A stretch of 64,000 nt of DNA from an uncultured Lentibacter sp. (GCF_937123735.1 NZ_CAKZKL010000033.1:1-64000), one strand, 5' to 3'; positions 20,903 through 30,492 are shown, counted from the stretch's first letter. Numbers and translations: made by a program. Notes: a model not told the origin generated them from the letters alone.

Positions 20903-22533
20903 GTGCGCAGCTCCGGCAGTGTGTAATCTTCAAATTGTTTTCGTAAGGTGAGTTTGCTGACCTTGCCTGTGGCCGTGAGCGGCAGGGCCTCGACCCAGAG
21001 GACATCATCGGGCAGCTGCCATTTGGCGAAATGCTCGCTCATATGGGCGTGCAGCGCCTCAAGGCTCGGGCGCGCCTCACCGGCGGGCACGGCGACCAGC
21101 ACGGGGCGCTCATCCCACTTTGGGTGGGGGATGGCGATGACGGCGCAATTGGCGATGGCTTCGTGCGACATGGCGGTGTTTTCCAGATCAATCGAGCTGA
21201 TCCACTCGCCGCCCGATTTGACCAAATCCTTGGCGCGGTCCTGAATGCTGAGAAAGCCCTGCGGATCAATGCTGGCGATGTCGCCCGTGCCGAACCAGCC
21301 CTCGGAATCAAAGGCTGTGGCGCTGGCCTCTTCGTTGTTGAAATAGCCCGAGATGATGCCATTGCCGCGCACGAAAAGCTCGCCAGCGGCGACGCCATCA
21401 TGGGGCAGGCGGTTGCCATCTTCATCGTTGATCTTGAGATCAACGCCAAAGACGCGACGGCCCTGAAGCGATTTCTTGTCGATCTGCTCCTTGAAGCTCT
21501 TGGTCTTCACGGATTCAGGCATTTTGCCGTGGGTTCCGATCGGGCTCATCTCGGTCATGCCCCAAGCGTGAACGACATCGACCCCGAGCGTCTCGAAACC
21601 TTCGATCATGGAGCGCGGCGCAGCCGAGCCGCCCACGACGATTTCGGAAAAGCCCTCGGGCTTGCGGCCCTGCGCCTTGATTTCGCCCATCAAACCCAGC
21701 CAGACCGTGGGCACGCCCCAGGCGGAGAAGACCTGTTCGCTGTCCATGAGTTTGAACAGGCTGGGCCCATCAAGGGCCGCGCCCGGCATGACGAGCGAAT
21801 GCCCCATGAGCGGCGCGGCATAGGGCAGGCCCCAGGCGTTGACGTGAAACTGTGGCACGACCGGTAGGATTTTGGAGGCGGGCGGGTAGCCAGCACCGAG
21901 CACAAGCGAGACATAAAGCGCATGGAGCACTGTGGAGCGGTTGGAGTAGAGCGCGCCTTTGGGGTTGCCTGTTGTGCCGGAGGTGTAGCAAAGGCCGGCG
22001 GCGGTATTTTCATCAAACTCTGGCCAGGTGATGCTCTCTGGCTGGCCCGACAGCAACTCTTCATAGCAGAGCGCATTAAGCGTGTTTGCGGGCATATGCG
22101 CGCGGTCTGTCATCACCACATAGGTGAGGCCTTGGGGCAGTTGGTCTTTCACTGCCTCAAGCAGCGGCACGAAGGTCACATCGGTGAAGATCATCTTATC
22201 GGCGGCGTGGTTGACGATGTAGATGAGCTGCTCAGGCGAGAGGCGTGGGTTGATTGTGTGCACGACAGAGCCGATGCCCGAGACGGCATAGTAAAGCTCG
22301 AAATGGCGGTAGCCATTCCACGCCAGCGTTGCGACACGGTCGCCGAGCTGCACGCCCTGTGCTTGCAACGCATGGGCGAGCTGGGCTGTGCGCGCGGCGG
22401 TTTCGCGGTAGGTCTGGCGGTGAATGTCGCCTTCTGTGCGCACAGAGATGATTTCGGCATCGCCATGCGCCTCGGCGGCATAGTTCAGAATATCGCTGAT
22501 CAGCAGCGCTTGCTGCATCATCATGCCCTGCAT
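20899..22533 (-). CDS. Acyl-CoA ligase / AMP-dependent synthetase
   Basis: CYTSGTTGNPKGALYSNRS; GWFGTGDIASID; DLVKSGGEWIS. Confidence 0.88.
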   Translation of the reverse strand: MQGMMMQQALLISDILNYAAEAHGDAEIISVRTEGDIHRQTYRETAARTAQLAHALQAQGVQLGDRVATLAWNGYRHFELYYAVSGIGSVVHTINPRLSPEQLIYIVNHAADKMIFTDVTFVPLLEAVKDQLPQGLTYVVMTDRAHMPANTLNALCYEELLSGQPESITWPEFDENTAAGLCYTSGTTGNPKGALYSNRSTVLHALYVSLVLGAGYPPASKILPVVPQFHVNAWGLPYAAPLMGHSLVMPGAALDGPSLFKLMDSEQVFSAWGVPTVWLGLMGEIKAQGRKPEGFSEIVVGGSAAPRSMIEGFETLGVDVVHAWGMTEMSPIGTHGKMPESVKTKSFKEQIDKKSLQGRRVFGVDLKINDEDGNRLPHDGVAAGELFVRGNGIISGYFNNEEASATAFDSEGWFGTGDIASIDPQGFLSIQDRAKDLVKSGGEWISSIDLENTAMSHEAIANCAVIAIPHPKWDERPVLVAVPAGEARPSLEALHAHMSEHFAKWQLPDDVLWVEALPLTATGKVSKLTLRKQFEDYTLPELRT

Positions 22534-22643
22534 GTGGGCTCCTCCCTTTTGGTGCGTTTTGTCACGCTTTTGAGAGAGCCTAACCTTGGCAGGGATCAGA
22601 CTCCAAGCCTGTTTCGCTTCTGGCGGGCTTTGACGTTGCGGCG

Positions 22644-25600
22644 CTAGAGGGCGATCTCAAGAACCCCTCCGGCTTTGGCCGCGCGGGACCGGCAGAGGAT
22701 GACCTCGCTTTCGCGCTGTTTGGCGGAAAGCACAAAGTCGCGGTGCTCCACCTCGCCGGCGATCAGCCCGCATTTGCACACGCCGCAAAGGCCATCGGAG
22801 CATTTGACATCAATCGCGATGCCATTGGCTTGCAAGACATCGGTGGCGATTTCATCGGCGGCGACGGGCAGCAAGCGGCCATCACGCAGCTTGAGCGTGA
22901 AAGCGTGGTTCACATAGTCGGGCTGCTCGGGGAGGGAGAAATACTCTAGATGCCGCGCCTCTTCGGGGAAGCCAGCGGCTATTGCGGCCTCGATGACCCC
23001 GTCCATGTAGCGGGTGGGGCCGCAGGTGTAGACATGTTGGCCTTCTTGGTAGCCCGCAAGAATGCTGGAGAGGTCGGCGCGGGAGCCTTCATCAGAGAAG
23101 TGATAATGCACTTTATCAGCCCAGGGCATAGCGGCGAGATCGGCCAGATAGCCCGCCGAGGCGCGCGAGGCGCAGGAATAGTGCAGTGCAAAGTCACGCC
23201 CCAGTGCGTGAAGGCGGTGGGCGAAGGCGATCATCGGGGTGACGCCGATACCGCCGCCCATGAGATAAGTTTTGCTGGCGGTCTCATTCAGCTCGAAGTG
23301 GTTGATCGGATAGGAGACGAAAACCTTGCGCCCCTCGGTAAAGATACGGTGCATAAGGGCAGAGCCGCCACGGCCCTCATCCTCGCGCAGCACGCCGATC
23401 TGATATTTGCTGCGGTCGGCAGGGTCGCCCGACATGGAGTATTGGCGCAAAAACTCGGGGGAGACGAGAATATCAAGATGCGCGCCTGCGCGCCATTCGG
23501 GCAGGGGCGTGCCATCGTCGGTGCTGAACTCGTATTTGGTGACCGTCGCTGTCATAGCCTCGGCCTTGGTGAGCGTGAGGCGCATGACGGGGGAGGCGGT
23601 GTCGTTTGTGTAGCGGTGCACGACCGACATATCGCCCGCTGCGATACGCTTTCTATACTCCCCTGCCGTGACGAGCGCCTGATAGGCGCGGATGCCTGCT
23701 TCGCGGTCCATCGGGAATGGGTAGGGGTAGGGGTGTGGCGCAAGGGGCGCGGGGTAGACGGCCAGCGTCTGGTCTTCATGTTTCAGGTCAAGGTCGCGTT
23801 GCAGATCGCGGCGGTTGACCTCATGGGGGGTGGGGCGGTAGCTGCCATCGTCCTGAAGCTCGATATCCCACCACCATTTTTTCACATCATTCAGCCCGCC
23901 GTTGCCGAGCATGTCGTCAAGCTTGGCCAGGGGCTTGGCGAGCTTGGGGATGTTTGACGCGGCCCAGCGGAAGGGGGCTTCAGCAAACAGCCCTTCAAGG
24001 TTCCACGGGCAGGTTTTCATGCAGCGGCCACACATGGCGCCGCCTTTTGTTGTGACGCGGTAGGTGGTGCATTTCTGGCTGTCGGATTTCCAGATTTCAT
24101 AGCCGTTGAACATGCGCTTTGGTCCGGCGGTTATGGCGCCTGCGGGGCATTCGCGCGCGCATTTGTTGCAGGCTTCGCAAAAGGCTTGCAGGCCAAAATC
24201 AATCGGCTTGTCATGGGCGATTGGCATATCTGTTGTCACCACGCCCGATTTGAGGCGCGGGCCAAGATAGGGATTGAGGATCACCTCGCCGATGCGGCTC
24301 ACCTCGCCCAGCCCGGACAGCAGAAGAAGGGGGGGCTGAAGCACCTCCCCATCCATCACCGTGTGGGCCTTGGCCTTGTAACCAAGGTTGCGGATATGCT
24401 GCGCAATCACCCCGCCAAGAAGCGAGAAGCGCAAATAGGCGCGCATGGATTGGGCCACGGCGATCCAGTCATCGCCTGAAGAGCCTTCGGTGGTGGAATA
24501 GCCCTGATCAATGATCATCGAAATGGCTTGGTCATGCTGCGGGATGATCTTTTCGCCGGTGGCGTCATGGCTATACCATGTCCAGTCGGGGCAGCGGGAA
24601 AGCCCCACGGCATCGACGCTGAGAAAATAGCTCGCCGCCTTGATATTGGCGGCGTTGCGCGCGGCGTCAGAGGGCTTGGGGCCAGCGGCGCTTTCGCCAT
24701 CTTGCAAGAGCACAAACGCCCCGAGCGCGCGGCGCTGGGCGCTGCTGGGGGCAGCCTTGCGCACATAGTAGCCGCCCTTGGCCGCCTCTTGCAGGGCTTT
24801 GCCCATGTCACCGAACTGGGCGCGCGCGAACATATCGGTGCGCTTGGGCACACGGGCAACGCGGGCCGCGTCGATATAGGTCGTCGGGTTTTCCACGCGT
24901 TTGAGCCGCTCGAAAGGATGCGCGCCCATGGCATAGTCGCGCCGCGCGTAAGCGTCGCGGTTGAGCGCAGATTTGGCATGGCCGAGGCCAAGCCACCAGC
25001 CGGGGGCGAACTTCGCCTGATCGGACCAGGGCGCGAGCGGCTTGTCATGGGCGATGGGCATGTCTGTGCTTACGGCGGCAAGGCCGAAGCGCGTGCCAAG
25101 CCAGGGGGCGTGGGCCTTGCCCTCTTCAACAGAGCAGAGGCCCGCAGCAACGGCGAGTTGGCCAAGGTCAAACTCTGTGCTGGTTTCGGTGTGCGCGCGG
25201 GCGGAGAAGCCCAGAAGGCGGATATAGTTGGCCAGAACCGTGGCCGTTTCGGCCCCCAAAAGAGCGGCGCGCTGGGCCTGGGCATCCATGATCCAGTCGC
25301 TGCCGGACTCATCTGCGCGCGGGTCGCGGTTGTATTCGACCAAGAACACAAGGCAGCTCTTGTGGCCCGAAATCTCGCCCAGAGGCGCGCTCATGCTGTC
25401 GCGCAGATCGGCCATGATGAGATCAATGCCAGACGCGAGCGTCTTTGTCTGGCGGGTCTTGAGCGCCTCGGCAAGGCGAGCGATATCGGGGTTGTGGCGC
25501 GGCTCTGGCAGCCATGCACAGGCGGGCAAAGGCCCTGCGCCGACCATCGACATATCGTTGAAATAGGCGAAAGATTTGAGATGCTCGGCGCGCGCGATCG

Positions 25601-25844
25601 GGCAATCGGGGATGCCTGCGCGGGATTTGTTCACAAAGCCGTCGCGGATGGCGTCAAGCATGGCGGCGAACTCGCCCATGGCGTTGACGATGCTTTCGGG
25701 GTGCTCCGGACGCGCGTAGCTGAGCGGGGCGCGGGGCGTGAGGCCAGCAAGGCTTGGCAAAGCCTCAAGGCGGGCGAGCTTTTCCAGAGGGTAGCTGCCC
25801 AAGTGAAGCGGGCGGTTTTTGTCGGAAAAGAACCTGAGGCCCAT
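22644..25844 (-). CDS. Self-sufficient catabolic-type reductive dehalogenase: RdhA (corrinoid, 2x4Fe-4S) fused to ferredoxin reductase and C-terminal 2Fe-2S ferredoxin
   Basis: CEACNKCARECPAGAI and CGRCMKTCPWN ferredoxin motifs; LGEVSRIGEVILNPYLGPR; FNR-like oxidoreductase domain (LMGGGIGVTPMIAF, YTCGPTRYMDGV); C-terminal CSDGLCGVC...LC; no Tat signal seen. Domain order as in BhbA/NpRdhA-type enzymes. Confidence 0.85.
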   Translation of the reverse strand: MGLRFFSDKNRPLHLGSYPLEKLARLEALPSLAGLTPRAPLSYARPEHPESIVNAMGEFAAMLDAIRDGFVNKSRAGIPDCPIARAEHLKSFAYFNDMSMVGAGPLPACAWLPEPRHNPDIARLAEALKTRQTKTLASGIDLIMADLRDSMSAPLGEISGHKSCLVFLVEYNRDPRADESGSDWIMDAQAQRAALLGAETATVLANYIRLLGFSARAHTETSTEFDLGQLAVAAGLCSVEEGKAHAPWLGTRFGLAAVSTDMPIAHDKPLAPWSDQAKFAPGWWLGLGHAKSALNRDAYARRDYAMGAHPFERLKRVENPTTYIDAARVARVPKRTDMFARAQFGDMGKALQEAAKGGYYVRKAAPSSAQRRALGAFVLLQDGESAAGPKPSDAARNAANIKAASYFLSVDAVGLSRCPDWTWYSHDATGEKIIPQHDQAISMIIDQGYSTTEGSSGDDWIAVAQSMRAYLRFSLLGGVIAQHIRNLGYKAKAHTVMDGEVLQPPLLLLSGLGEVSRIGEVILNPYLGPRLKSGVVTTDMPIAHDKPIDFGLQAFCEACNKCARECPAGAITAGPKRMFNGYEIWKSDSQKCTTYRVTTKGGAMCGRCMKTCPWNLEGLFAEAPFRWAASNIPKLAKPLAKLDDMLGNGGLNDVKKWWWDIELQDDGSYRPTPHEVNRRDLQRDLDLKHEDQTLAVYPAPLAPHPYPYPFPMDREAGIRAYQALVTAGEYRKRIAAGDMSVVHRYTNDTASPVMRLTLTKAEAMTATVTKYEFSTDDGTPLPEWRAGAHLDILVSPEFLRQYSMSGDPADRSKYQIGVLREDEGRGGSALMHRIFTEGRKVFVSYPINHFELNETASKTYLMGGGIGVTPMIAFAHRLHALGRDFALHYSCASRASAGYLADLAAMPWADKVHYHFSDEGSRADLSSILAGYQEGQHVYTCGPTRYMDGVIEAAIAAGFPEEARHLEYFSLPEQPDYVNHAFTLKLRDGRLLPVAADEIATDVLQANGIAIDVKCSDGLCGVCKCGLIAGEVEHRDFVLSAKQRESEVILCRSRAAKAGGVLEIAL

Positions 25845-25957
25845 GGGTTGCGTGCTCCCTCTGCTGCGCGCCTGAGCTTGCGCCGAATTCTTGGGGGATT
25901 CAATTCCTCATCAAAACCTGTGATAGAAGAGCCAAGATAGCCCAAAGGAATCAGCCC

Positions 25958-26896
25958 ATGCCCCTTTCGCCCGACCATATCCCCGCCGATCTTTTGCCCG
26001 TGATGGAGGCGCTGACCCGTGTGGGCCGCGAAGTGGCCGGCATTATTGCGCGTGGGCCGCTGGGCGACTCGCTCTCTGCGGAAGTGGGCGAGAACAGCGA
26101 TGGCGACGGGCAGAAGGCGCTGGATGTGATGGCGGACGAGATGTTTGAAGCCGCGCTGCGCGACACGGCGGTGCGCTACTATGCTTCTGAAGAGCAGGAG
26201 GGCGTGCTGGAGCTTGGCGCGGGCAAATATGCGCTGGCGATTGACCCGCTGGATGGCTCTTCCAACATTGATGTGAATGTCTCGATCGGGACGATTTTTT
26301 CGATTTTTGAGGCGAAGGACGGCGCTGAGGAAAGCTTCTTGCGCCCTGCCAGCGAGCAGGTGGCGGGGGGCTATATTGTCTTCGGTCCGCAGACGGGCAT
26401 GGCAGTGACCTTTGGGGACGGCGTGCTGATCTATGCGATGGACCCTGCCACGGGGGAGTTTGTGCTCGTGGAGACGGGCAAGCAGATCCCTGAGACGACG
26501 AAGGAATATGCGATCAACGCCAGCAACCGCCGCCACTGGGTGCGCGGCGCAAAGGCCTATGTGGAAGAATGCGAAGCGGGCGAGACGGGGGCCAAGGGCA
26601 AGAATATGAACATGCGCTGGGTGGCAAGCCTTGTGGCGGAGACCCACCGGATTCTGACGCGCGGCGGCGTGTTCCTCTACCCTGCGGATGCGCGCAAGGG
26701 CTATGAAAACGGGCGCTTGCGGATGCTCTATGAATGTGCGCCGATTGCGTTTTTGATCGAGCAGGCCGGCGGGCAGGCGCACGACGGGATGACGCGGATT
26801 CTGAATAAGAGCGCGCCTGAATTGCACGCGCGCACGCCGCTGATTTTTGGCTCTCGCGAGGAAGTTAAGCGGGTGCGGGAGCATTACGAGAGCTGA
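25958..26896 (+). CDS. fbp: Class I fructose-1,6-bisphosphatase (CbbF-like)
   Basis: DPLDGSSNIDVNVSIGTIFSI motif. Confidence 0.9.
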   Translation: MPLSPDHIPADLLPVMEALTRVGREVAGIIARGPLGDSLSAEVGENSDGDGQKALDVMADEMFEAALRDTAVRYYASEEQEGVLELGAGKYALAIDPLDGSSNIDVNVSIGTIFSIFEAKDGAEESFLRPASEQVAGGYIVFGPQTGMAVTFGDGVLIYAMDPATGEFVLVETGKQIPETTKEYAINASNRRHWVRGAKAYVEECEAGETGAKGKNMNMRWVASLVAETHRILTRGGVFLYPADARKGYENGRLRMLYECAPIAFLIEQAGGQAHDGMTRILNKSAPELHARTPLIFGSREEVKRVREHYES

Positions 26897-26897
26897 T

Positions 26898-27009
26898 TTC
26901 GAATTTGCTTCGCAAATCCGACCCGCTGGGGGCGCTGCCCCCAGACCCCCGGCCAGGCTGGGGGACCAGTCCCCCAGACCCCCTGGGATATTTAGGGCAA
27001 TAAGAAAGA
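26898..27009 (+). repeat. Modular multi-hairpin element 3' of fbp
   Basis: TTTGC-TTC-GCAAA stem, GGGGGC-GCT-GCCCCC, GGGGGA-CCAG-TCCCCC, distal GGGATATTTAGGGCAATAAGAAAGA (26985-27009). Confidence 0.72.
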
Positions 27010-27113
27010 GCGGTGGCTTTGTGGGGCTGTGTTTTCGCTAACGGGCTGGCCCTTTCTGGGGGAGGCGTGGTAAGGCGGGTGAAATTCTGCTTTTTATCCT
27101 CACGAGGTTCCTG

Positions 27114-28169
27114 ATGGCTCTTATCACGCTCCGCCAATTGCTCGATCATGCCGCCGAAAACGACTACGGTGTGCCGGCTTTCAACATCAACAACATGGAG
27201 CAGGGGCTGGCCATTATGAAGGCCGCTCAGAAGGCCAATGCGCCGGTGATCATGCAGGCGAGCCGCGGGGCGCGCGCCTATGCGGGTGATGTGATGCTGG
27301 CGCATATGATCCGCGCCTTGGCGGAGATGTATCCTGATATTCCGCTCTGTATGCACCAGGACCATGGCAACAACGAGCAGACCTGTCTTTCCGCGATCAA
27401 GCATGGTTTTACATCGGTGATGATGGATGGCTCCTTGGAGGCGGATATGAAGACGCCGGCGGACTGGGAGTATAACGTGGATATCACAGCCAAAGTGGCG
27501 CGGATGGCGCATTGGGTGGGGGCTTCTGTGGAGGGCGAGCTGGGCGTTTTGGGCAGCCTTGAGACCGGTGAGGCCGCCGAGGAAGACGGCTCGGGCGCGA
27601 GCGGCAAGCTGAGCGAAGAGCAACTTTTGACCGACCCGGACGAGGCGGCCGAATTTGTGAAGCTCACGCAGGTGGATGCGCTGGCGATTGCTTGTGGCAC
27701 GAGCCATGGCGCTTACAAGTTTTCCAAGAAACCGACGGGGGAAACGCTGGCGATCAAGCGGATCGAGGAGATCCATGCGAAGATCCCGAATGTGCATTTG
27801 GTGATGCATGGGTCTTCGTCGGTTCCGCAATATCTTCAGGACCTTATCAACGAATTTGGCGGCGAGATGCCCCAGACCTATGGCGTGCCTGTGGAAGAGA
27901 TTGAGCGCGGTATCAAATCGGGTGTGCGCAAAGTGAATATCGACACCGACAACCGCATGGCCATCACCGGCACATGGCGCAGGATTGCGCAAGAGATGCC
28001 CCGCGAGTTTGACCCGCGCAAGTTTATGATCCCTGCGATGGAAGAGATGGAGAAGGTCTGCCTTGACCGCTTTGAGCGCTTTGGCACGGCGGGCAATGCG
28101 GGCAAGCTCAAGCCTGTGTCGATGGACGACATGGCGAAGCGCTATGACAGTGGGGCGCTCGATGTTTGA
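27114..28169 (+). CDS. fba: Class II fructose-bisphosphate aldolase (CbbA type)
   Basis: [43 protein letters not shown] motifs. Confidence 0.92.
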   Translation: MALITLRQLLDHAAENDYGVPAFNINNMEQGLAIMKAAQKANAPVIMQASRGARAYAGDVMLAHMIRALAEMYPDIPLCMHQDHGNNEQTCLSAIKHGFTSVMMDGSLEADMKTPADWEYNVDITAKVARMAHWVGASVEGELGVLGSLETGEAAEEDGSGASGKLSEEQLLTDPDEAAEFVKLTQVDALAIACGTSHGAYKFSKKPTGETLAIKRIEEIHAKIPNVHLVMHGSSSVPQYLQDLINEFGGEMPQTYGVPVEEIERGIKSGVRKVNIDTDNRMAITGTWRRIAQEMPREFDPRKFMIPAMEEMEKVCLDRFERFGTAGNAGKLKPVSMDDMAKRYDSGALDV

Positions 28170-28845
28170 GCACAAAATCAAGATTGCACCGTCCATTCTG
28201 AGCGCGGATTTTGCCAACTTCGGGCAGGAAATTCAGGCCATTGAAGCGCAGGGCGCGGATTGGGTGCATGTGGATGTGATGGACGGGCACTTTGTGCCCA
28301 ACCTCACCTTTGGCCCCATGGCTGTGAAGGCGTTTCGTCCGCATGTGAAGACGGTGATGGACGTGCATCTGATGATTTCGCCGGTGGACCAATACATCGA
28401 CGCCTATGCCGATGCGGGGGCGGATGTGCTCACGGCGCATATCGAGGCGGGGCCGCATATTCACCGCACGTTGCAGGCCATCAAGGGCGCGGGGATGAAG
28501 GCCGGTGTGGCGCTGAACCCCGGGACGCCTGCGGAGTCTGTGGCGCATCTGCTTGATTTGACTGACTTAATTTGCGTTATGACGGTCAACCCCGGCTTTG
28601 GCGGGCAGAAGTATATCGACATGACCGCCAAGGTGCGTGCCTTGCGCGCGATGATTGGCGACCGCGAGATTCATATCGAGATCGACGGCGGGATGGACCC
28701 GAGCACGGCACCCTTGATGGCCGAAGCGGGGGCAGATGTGCTTGTGGCCGGCTCGGCGGTGTTCCGGGGGGGCTCGGTGCAAAACCCCGAGGCCTACGGC
28801 GACAACATCCGCGCGATTCGGGCGGCGGCCGAGGGCGCGCTTTAA
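28162..28845 (+). CDS. rpe: Ribulose-phosphate 3-epimerase
   Basis: [36 protein letters not shown]; start at ATG 28162 (MFEHKIK). Confidence 0.92.
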   Translation: MFEHKIKIAPSILSADFANFGQEIQAIEAQGADWVHVDVMDGHFVPNLTFGPMAVKAFRPHVKTVMDVHLMISPVDQYIDAYADAGADVLTAHIEAGPHIHRTLQAIKGAGMKAGVALNPGTPAESVAHLLDLTDLICVMTVNPGFGGQKYIDMTAKVRALRAMIGDREIHIEIDGGMDPSTAPLMAEAGADVLVAGSAVFRGGSVQNPEAYGDNIRAIRAAAEGAL

Positions 28846-28902
28846 CCCAGCCTTGAACAGGCGGAGCTTGCTGAGCATAGTGCGTCTCAAAGGAGATGCG
28901 CT

Positions 28903-30192
28903 ATGAGCTTGGCTGACCGTTTGAGCGAAGAGATTGCCGCACGGCGGGATGATCTTGTTGCCTTGTGTTGTGACCTTATCAAAATTCCGACGCTGAATCC
29001 GCCGGGGGAGAATTATCGCGAGATATGCGCGTATCTTGACCGCAGGTTGTTAAAGAAAGGTTTCCAGACGGAGCTCATCCGTGCGCTGGGGGCTGTGGGT
29101 GATTCGGACAAATACCCGCGTTACAACATTGTTGCGCGCAAAGAGGGCGCGCGCGCGGGGGAGTGTGTGCACTTCAACTCCCATATCGACATTGTCGAGG
29201 TGGGGCGCGGCTGGACGCGGGAGCCGTTTGGCGGCGAAGTCATTGACGGAAAGGTTTACGGGCGCGGCGCCTGTGACATGAAGGGCGGCTTGGCTGCGAG
29301 CATTATCGCGGCGGAGGCGTTTATCGATATTTGCCCTGATTTTGCGGGTGCAATCGAGATATCCGGCACGGCAGACGAGGAATCCGGCGGCTTTGGCGGC
29401 GTGGCTTATCTGGCCGAGAAAGGCTATTTCAACCCTGAAAAAGTGCAGCATGTGATCATCCCCGAGCCGTTGGGGCACGACCGTATTTGCCTTGGGCACA
29501 GGGGTGTTTGGTGGGCCGAGATCGAGACTTATGGCGAGATTGCCCATGGCTCCATGCCCTTTCTGGGCGACTGTGCGGTGCGCCATATGGGGGCGGTTGT
29601 GAGCGAGATGGAGCGCTCGCTTTTCCCCGCTTTGGCGCAGAAGCGCACCGAGATGCCTGTGGTGCCTGACGGGGCGAAACAGAGCACGATGAACATCAAC
29701 TCGATCCACGGCGGCGAAGCGGAGCAGGCGGCGGATTATACTGGTTTGCCAAGCCCTTGCGTGCCTGACAGCTGCCGTATGGTGATTGATCGCCGCTTCC
29801 TGATCGAGGAGGATATTGACGAGGTGCAGGAGGAAATTCACGGGCTTTTGCGCCATGTGCAGGCGGAGCGGGAGAACTTTACTTACGATGTGCGCGAGTT
29901 GCAACGGGTGCTGCCGAGCATGACCGAAAAGAGCGCGCCTGTGGTGCAATCTGTGGCGCGCGCGATTGCCGATGTGATGGGGCGGGAGGCAGATTATGTT
30001 GTCTCTCCAGGGACTTATGACCAAAAACATATTGACCGTATCGGGCGGCTGAAGAACTGTATCGCCTATGGGCCGGGGATACTCGATCTGGCGCATAAGC
30101 CGGATGAATATGTCGGAATTGACGACATGGTGGGCAGTGCGCAGGTGATGGCGCTCAGCCTTCTGGAGCTTCTGGACGGACGCGAAAGTTAA
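28903..30192 (+). CDS. M20 peptidase, ArgE/DapE family deacylase
   Basis: GRGACDMKGGLAA, ADEESGG metal-ligand motifs. Confidence 0.85.
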   Translation: MSLADRLSEEIAARRDDLVALCCDLIKIPTLNPPGENYREICAYLDRRLLKKGFQTELIRALGAVGDSDKYPRYNIVARKEGARAGECVHFNSHIDIVEVGRGWTREPFGGEVIDGKVYGRGACDMKGGLAASIIAAEAFIDICPDFAGAIEISGTADEESGGFGGVAYLAEKGYFNPEKVQHVIIPEPLGHDRICLGHRGVWWAEIETYGEIAHGSMPFLGDCAVRHMGAVVSEMERSLFPALAQKRTEMPVVPDGAKQSTMNINSIHGGEAEQAADYTGLPSPCVPDSCRMVIDRRFLIEEDIDEVQEEIHGLLRHVQAERENFTYDVRELQRVLPSMTEKSAPVVQSVARAIADVMGREADYVVSPGTYDQKHIDRIGRLKNCIAYGPGILDLAHKPDEYVGIDDMVGSAQVMALSLLELLDGRES

Positions 30193-30252
30193 CCCGGCGC
30201 GCGGAAGGGTTAACGGCGAATTGGGCGGCTAAAATGGGGGGGGGTGAAAAGC

Positions 30253-30280
30253 GTGCACAAGGCGTGCACCCCCCGTGCAC
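30253..30280. repeat. Three GTGCAC palindromes at 11-bp pitch
   Basis: GTGCAC starts at 30253, 30264, 30275. Confidence 0.85.
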
Positions 30281-30342
30281 CGCCAAAACGTTAATTTCTA
30301 TTCGGGAAATCCGGTTAACGGGGCGTTCGGTGGGGCGGTAGA

Positions 30343-30415
30343 TGCGCACGCAGGTTAAGGAAGGCGCGCAGAGACTGCGCACGCAGGGTTGTTGAGGTGC
30401 GCAGAGACTGCGCAC
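30343..30415. repeat. Two tandem 33-bp repeats plus partial third
   Basis: TGCGCACGCAGG...GCGCAGAGAC repeated at 30343 and 30376 (26/33 identical), TGCGCAC again at 30409. Confidence 0.8.
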
Positions 30416-30468
30416 CCTACGGCGGCGGCGCTGCGGTAGGTGTTGTGCGTGGGGCGGCGGCGGGATTT

Positions 30469-30492
30469 GGATATTTTTGGCAATAAGAAAGG
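30469..30492 (+). repeat. Solo distal box GGATATTTTTGGCAATAAGAAAGG
   Basis: Match to distal box of the modular elements, without preceding hairpins. Confidence 0.7.

Noticed and set aside
22644-25844. RdhA ORF as separate QueG-like and ferredoxin reductase genes or a frameshift artefact
   Set aside because: Single uninterrupted frame with ordered motifs matching the known fused enzyme class.
30182-30360. Cluster of GTTAA/GTTAAC motifs as CtrA sites
   Set aside because: Spacing does not fit TTAA-N7-TTAA; insufficient support.
30343-30415. Possible mini CRISPR
   Set aside because: Only two diverged contiguous 33-bp units, no unique spacers of regular length, no cas genes.
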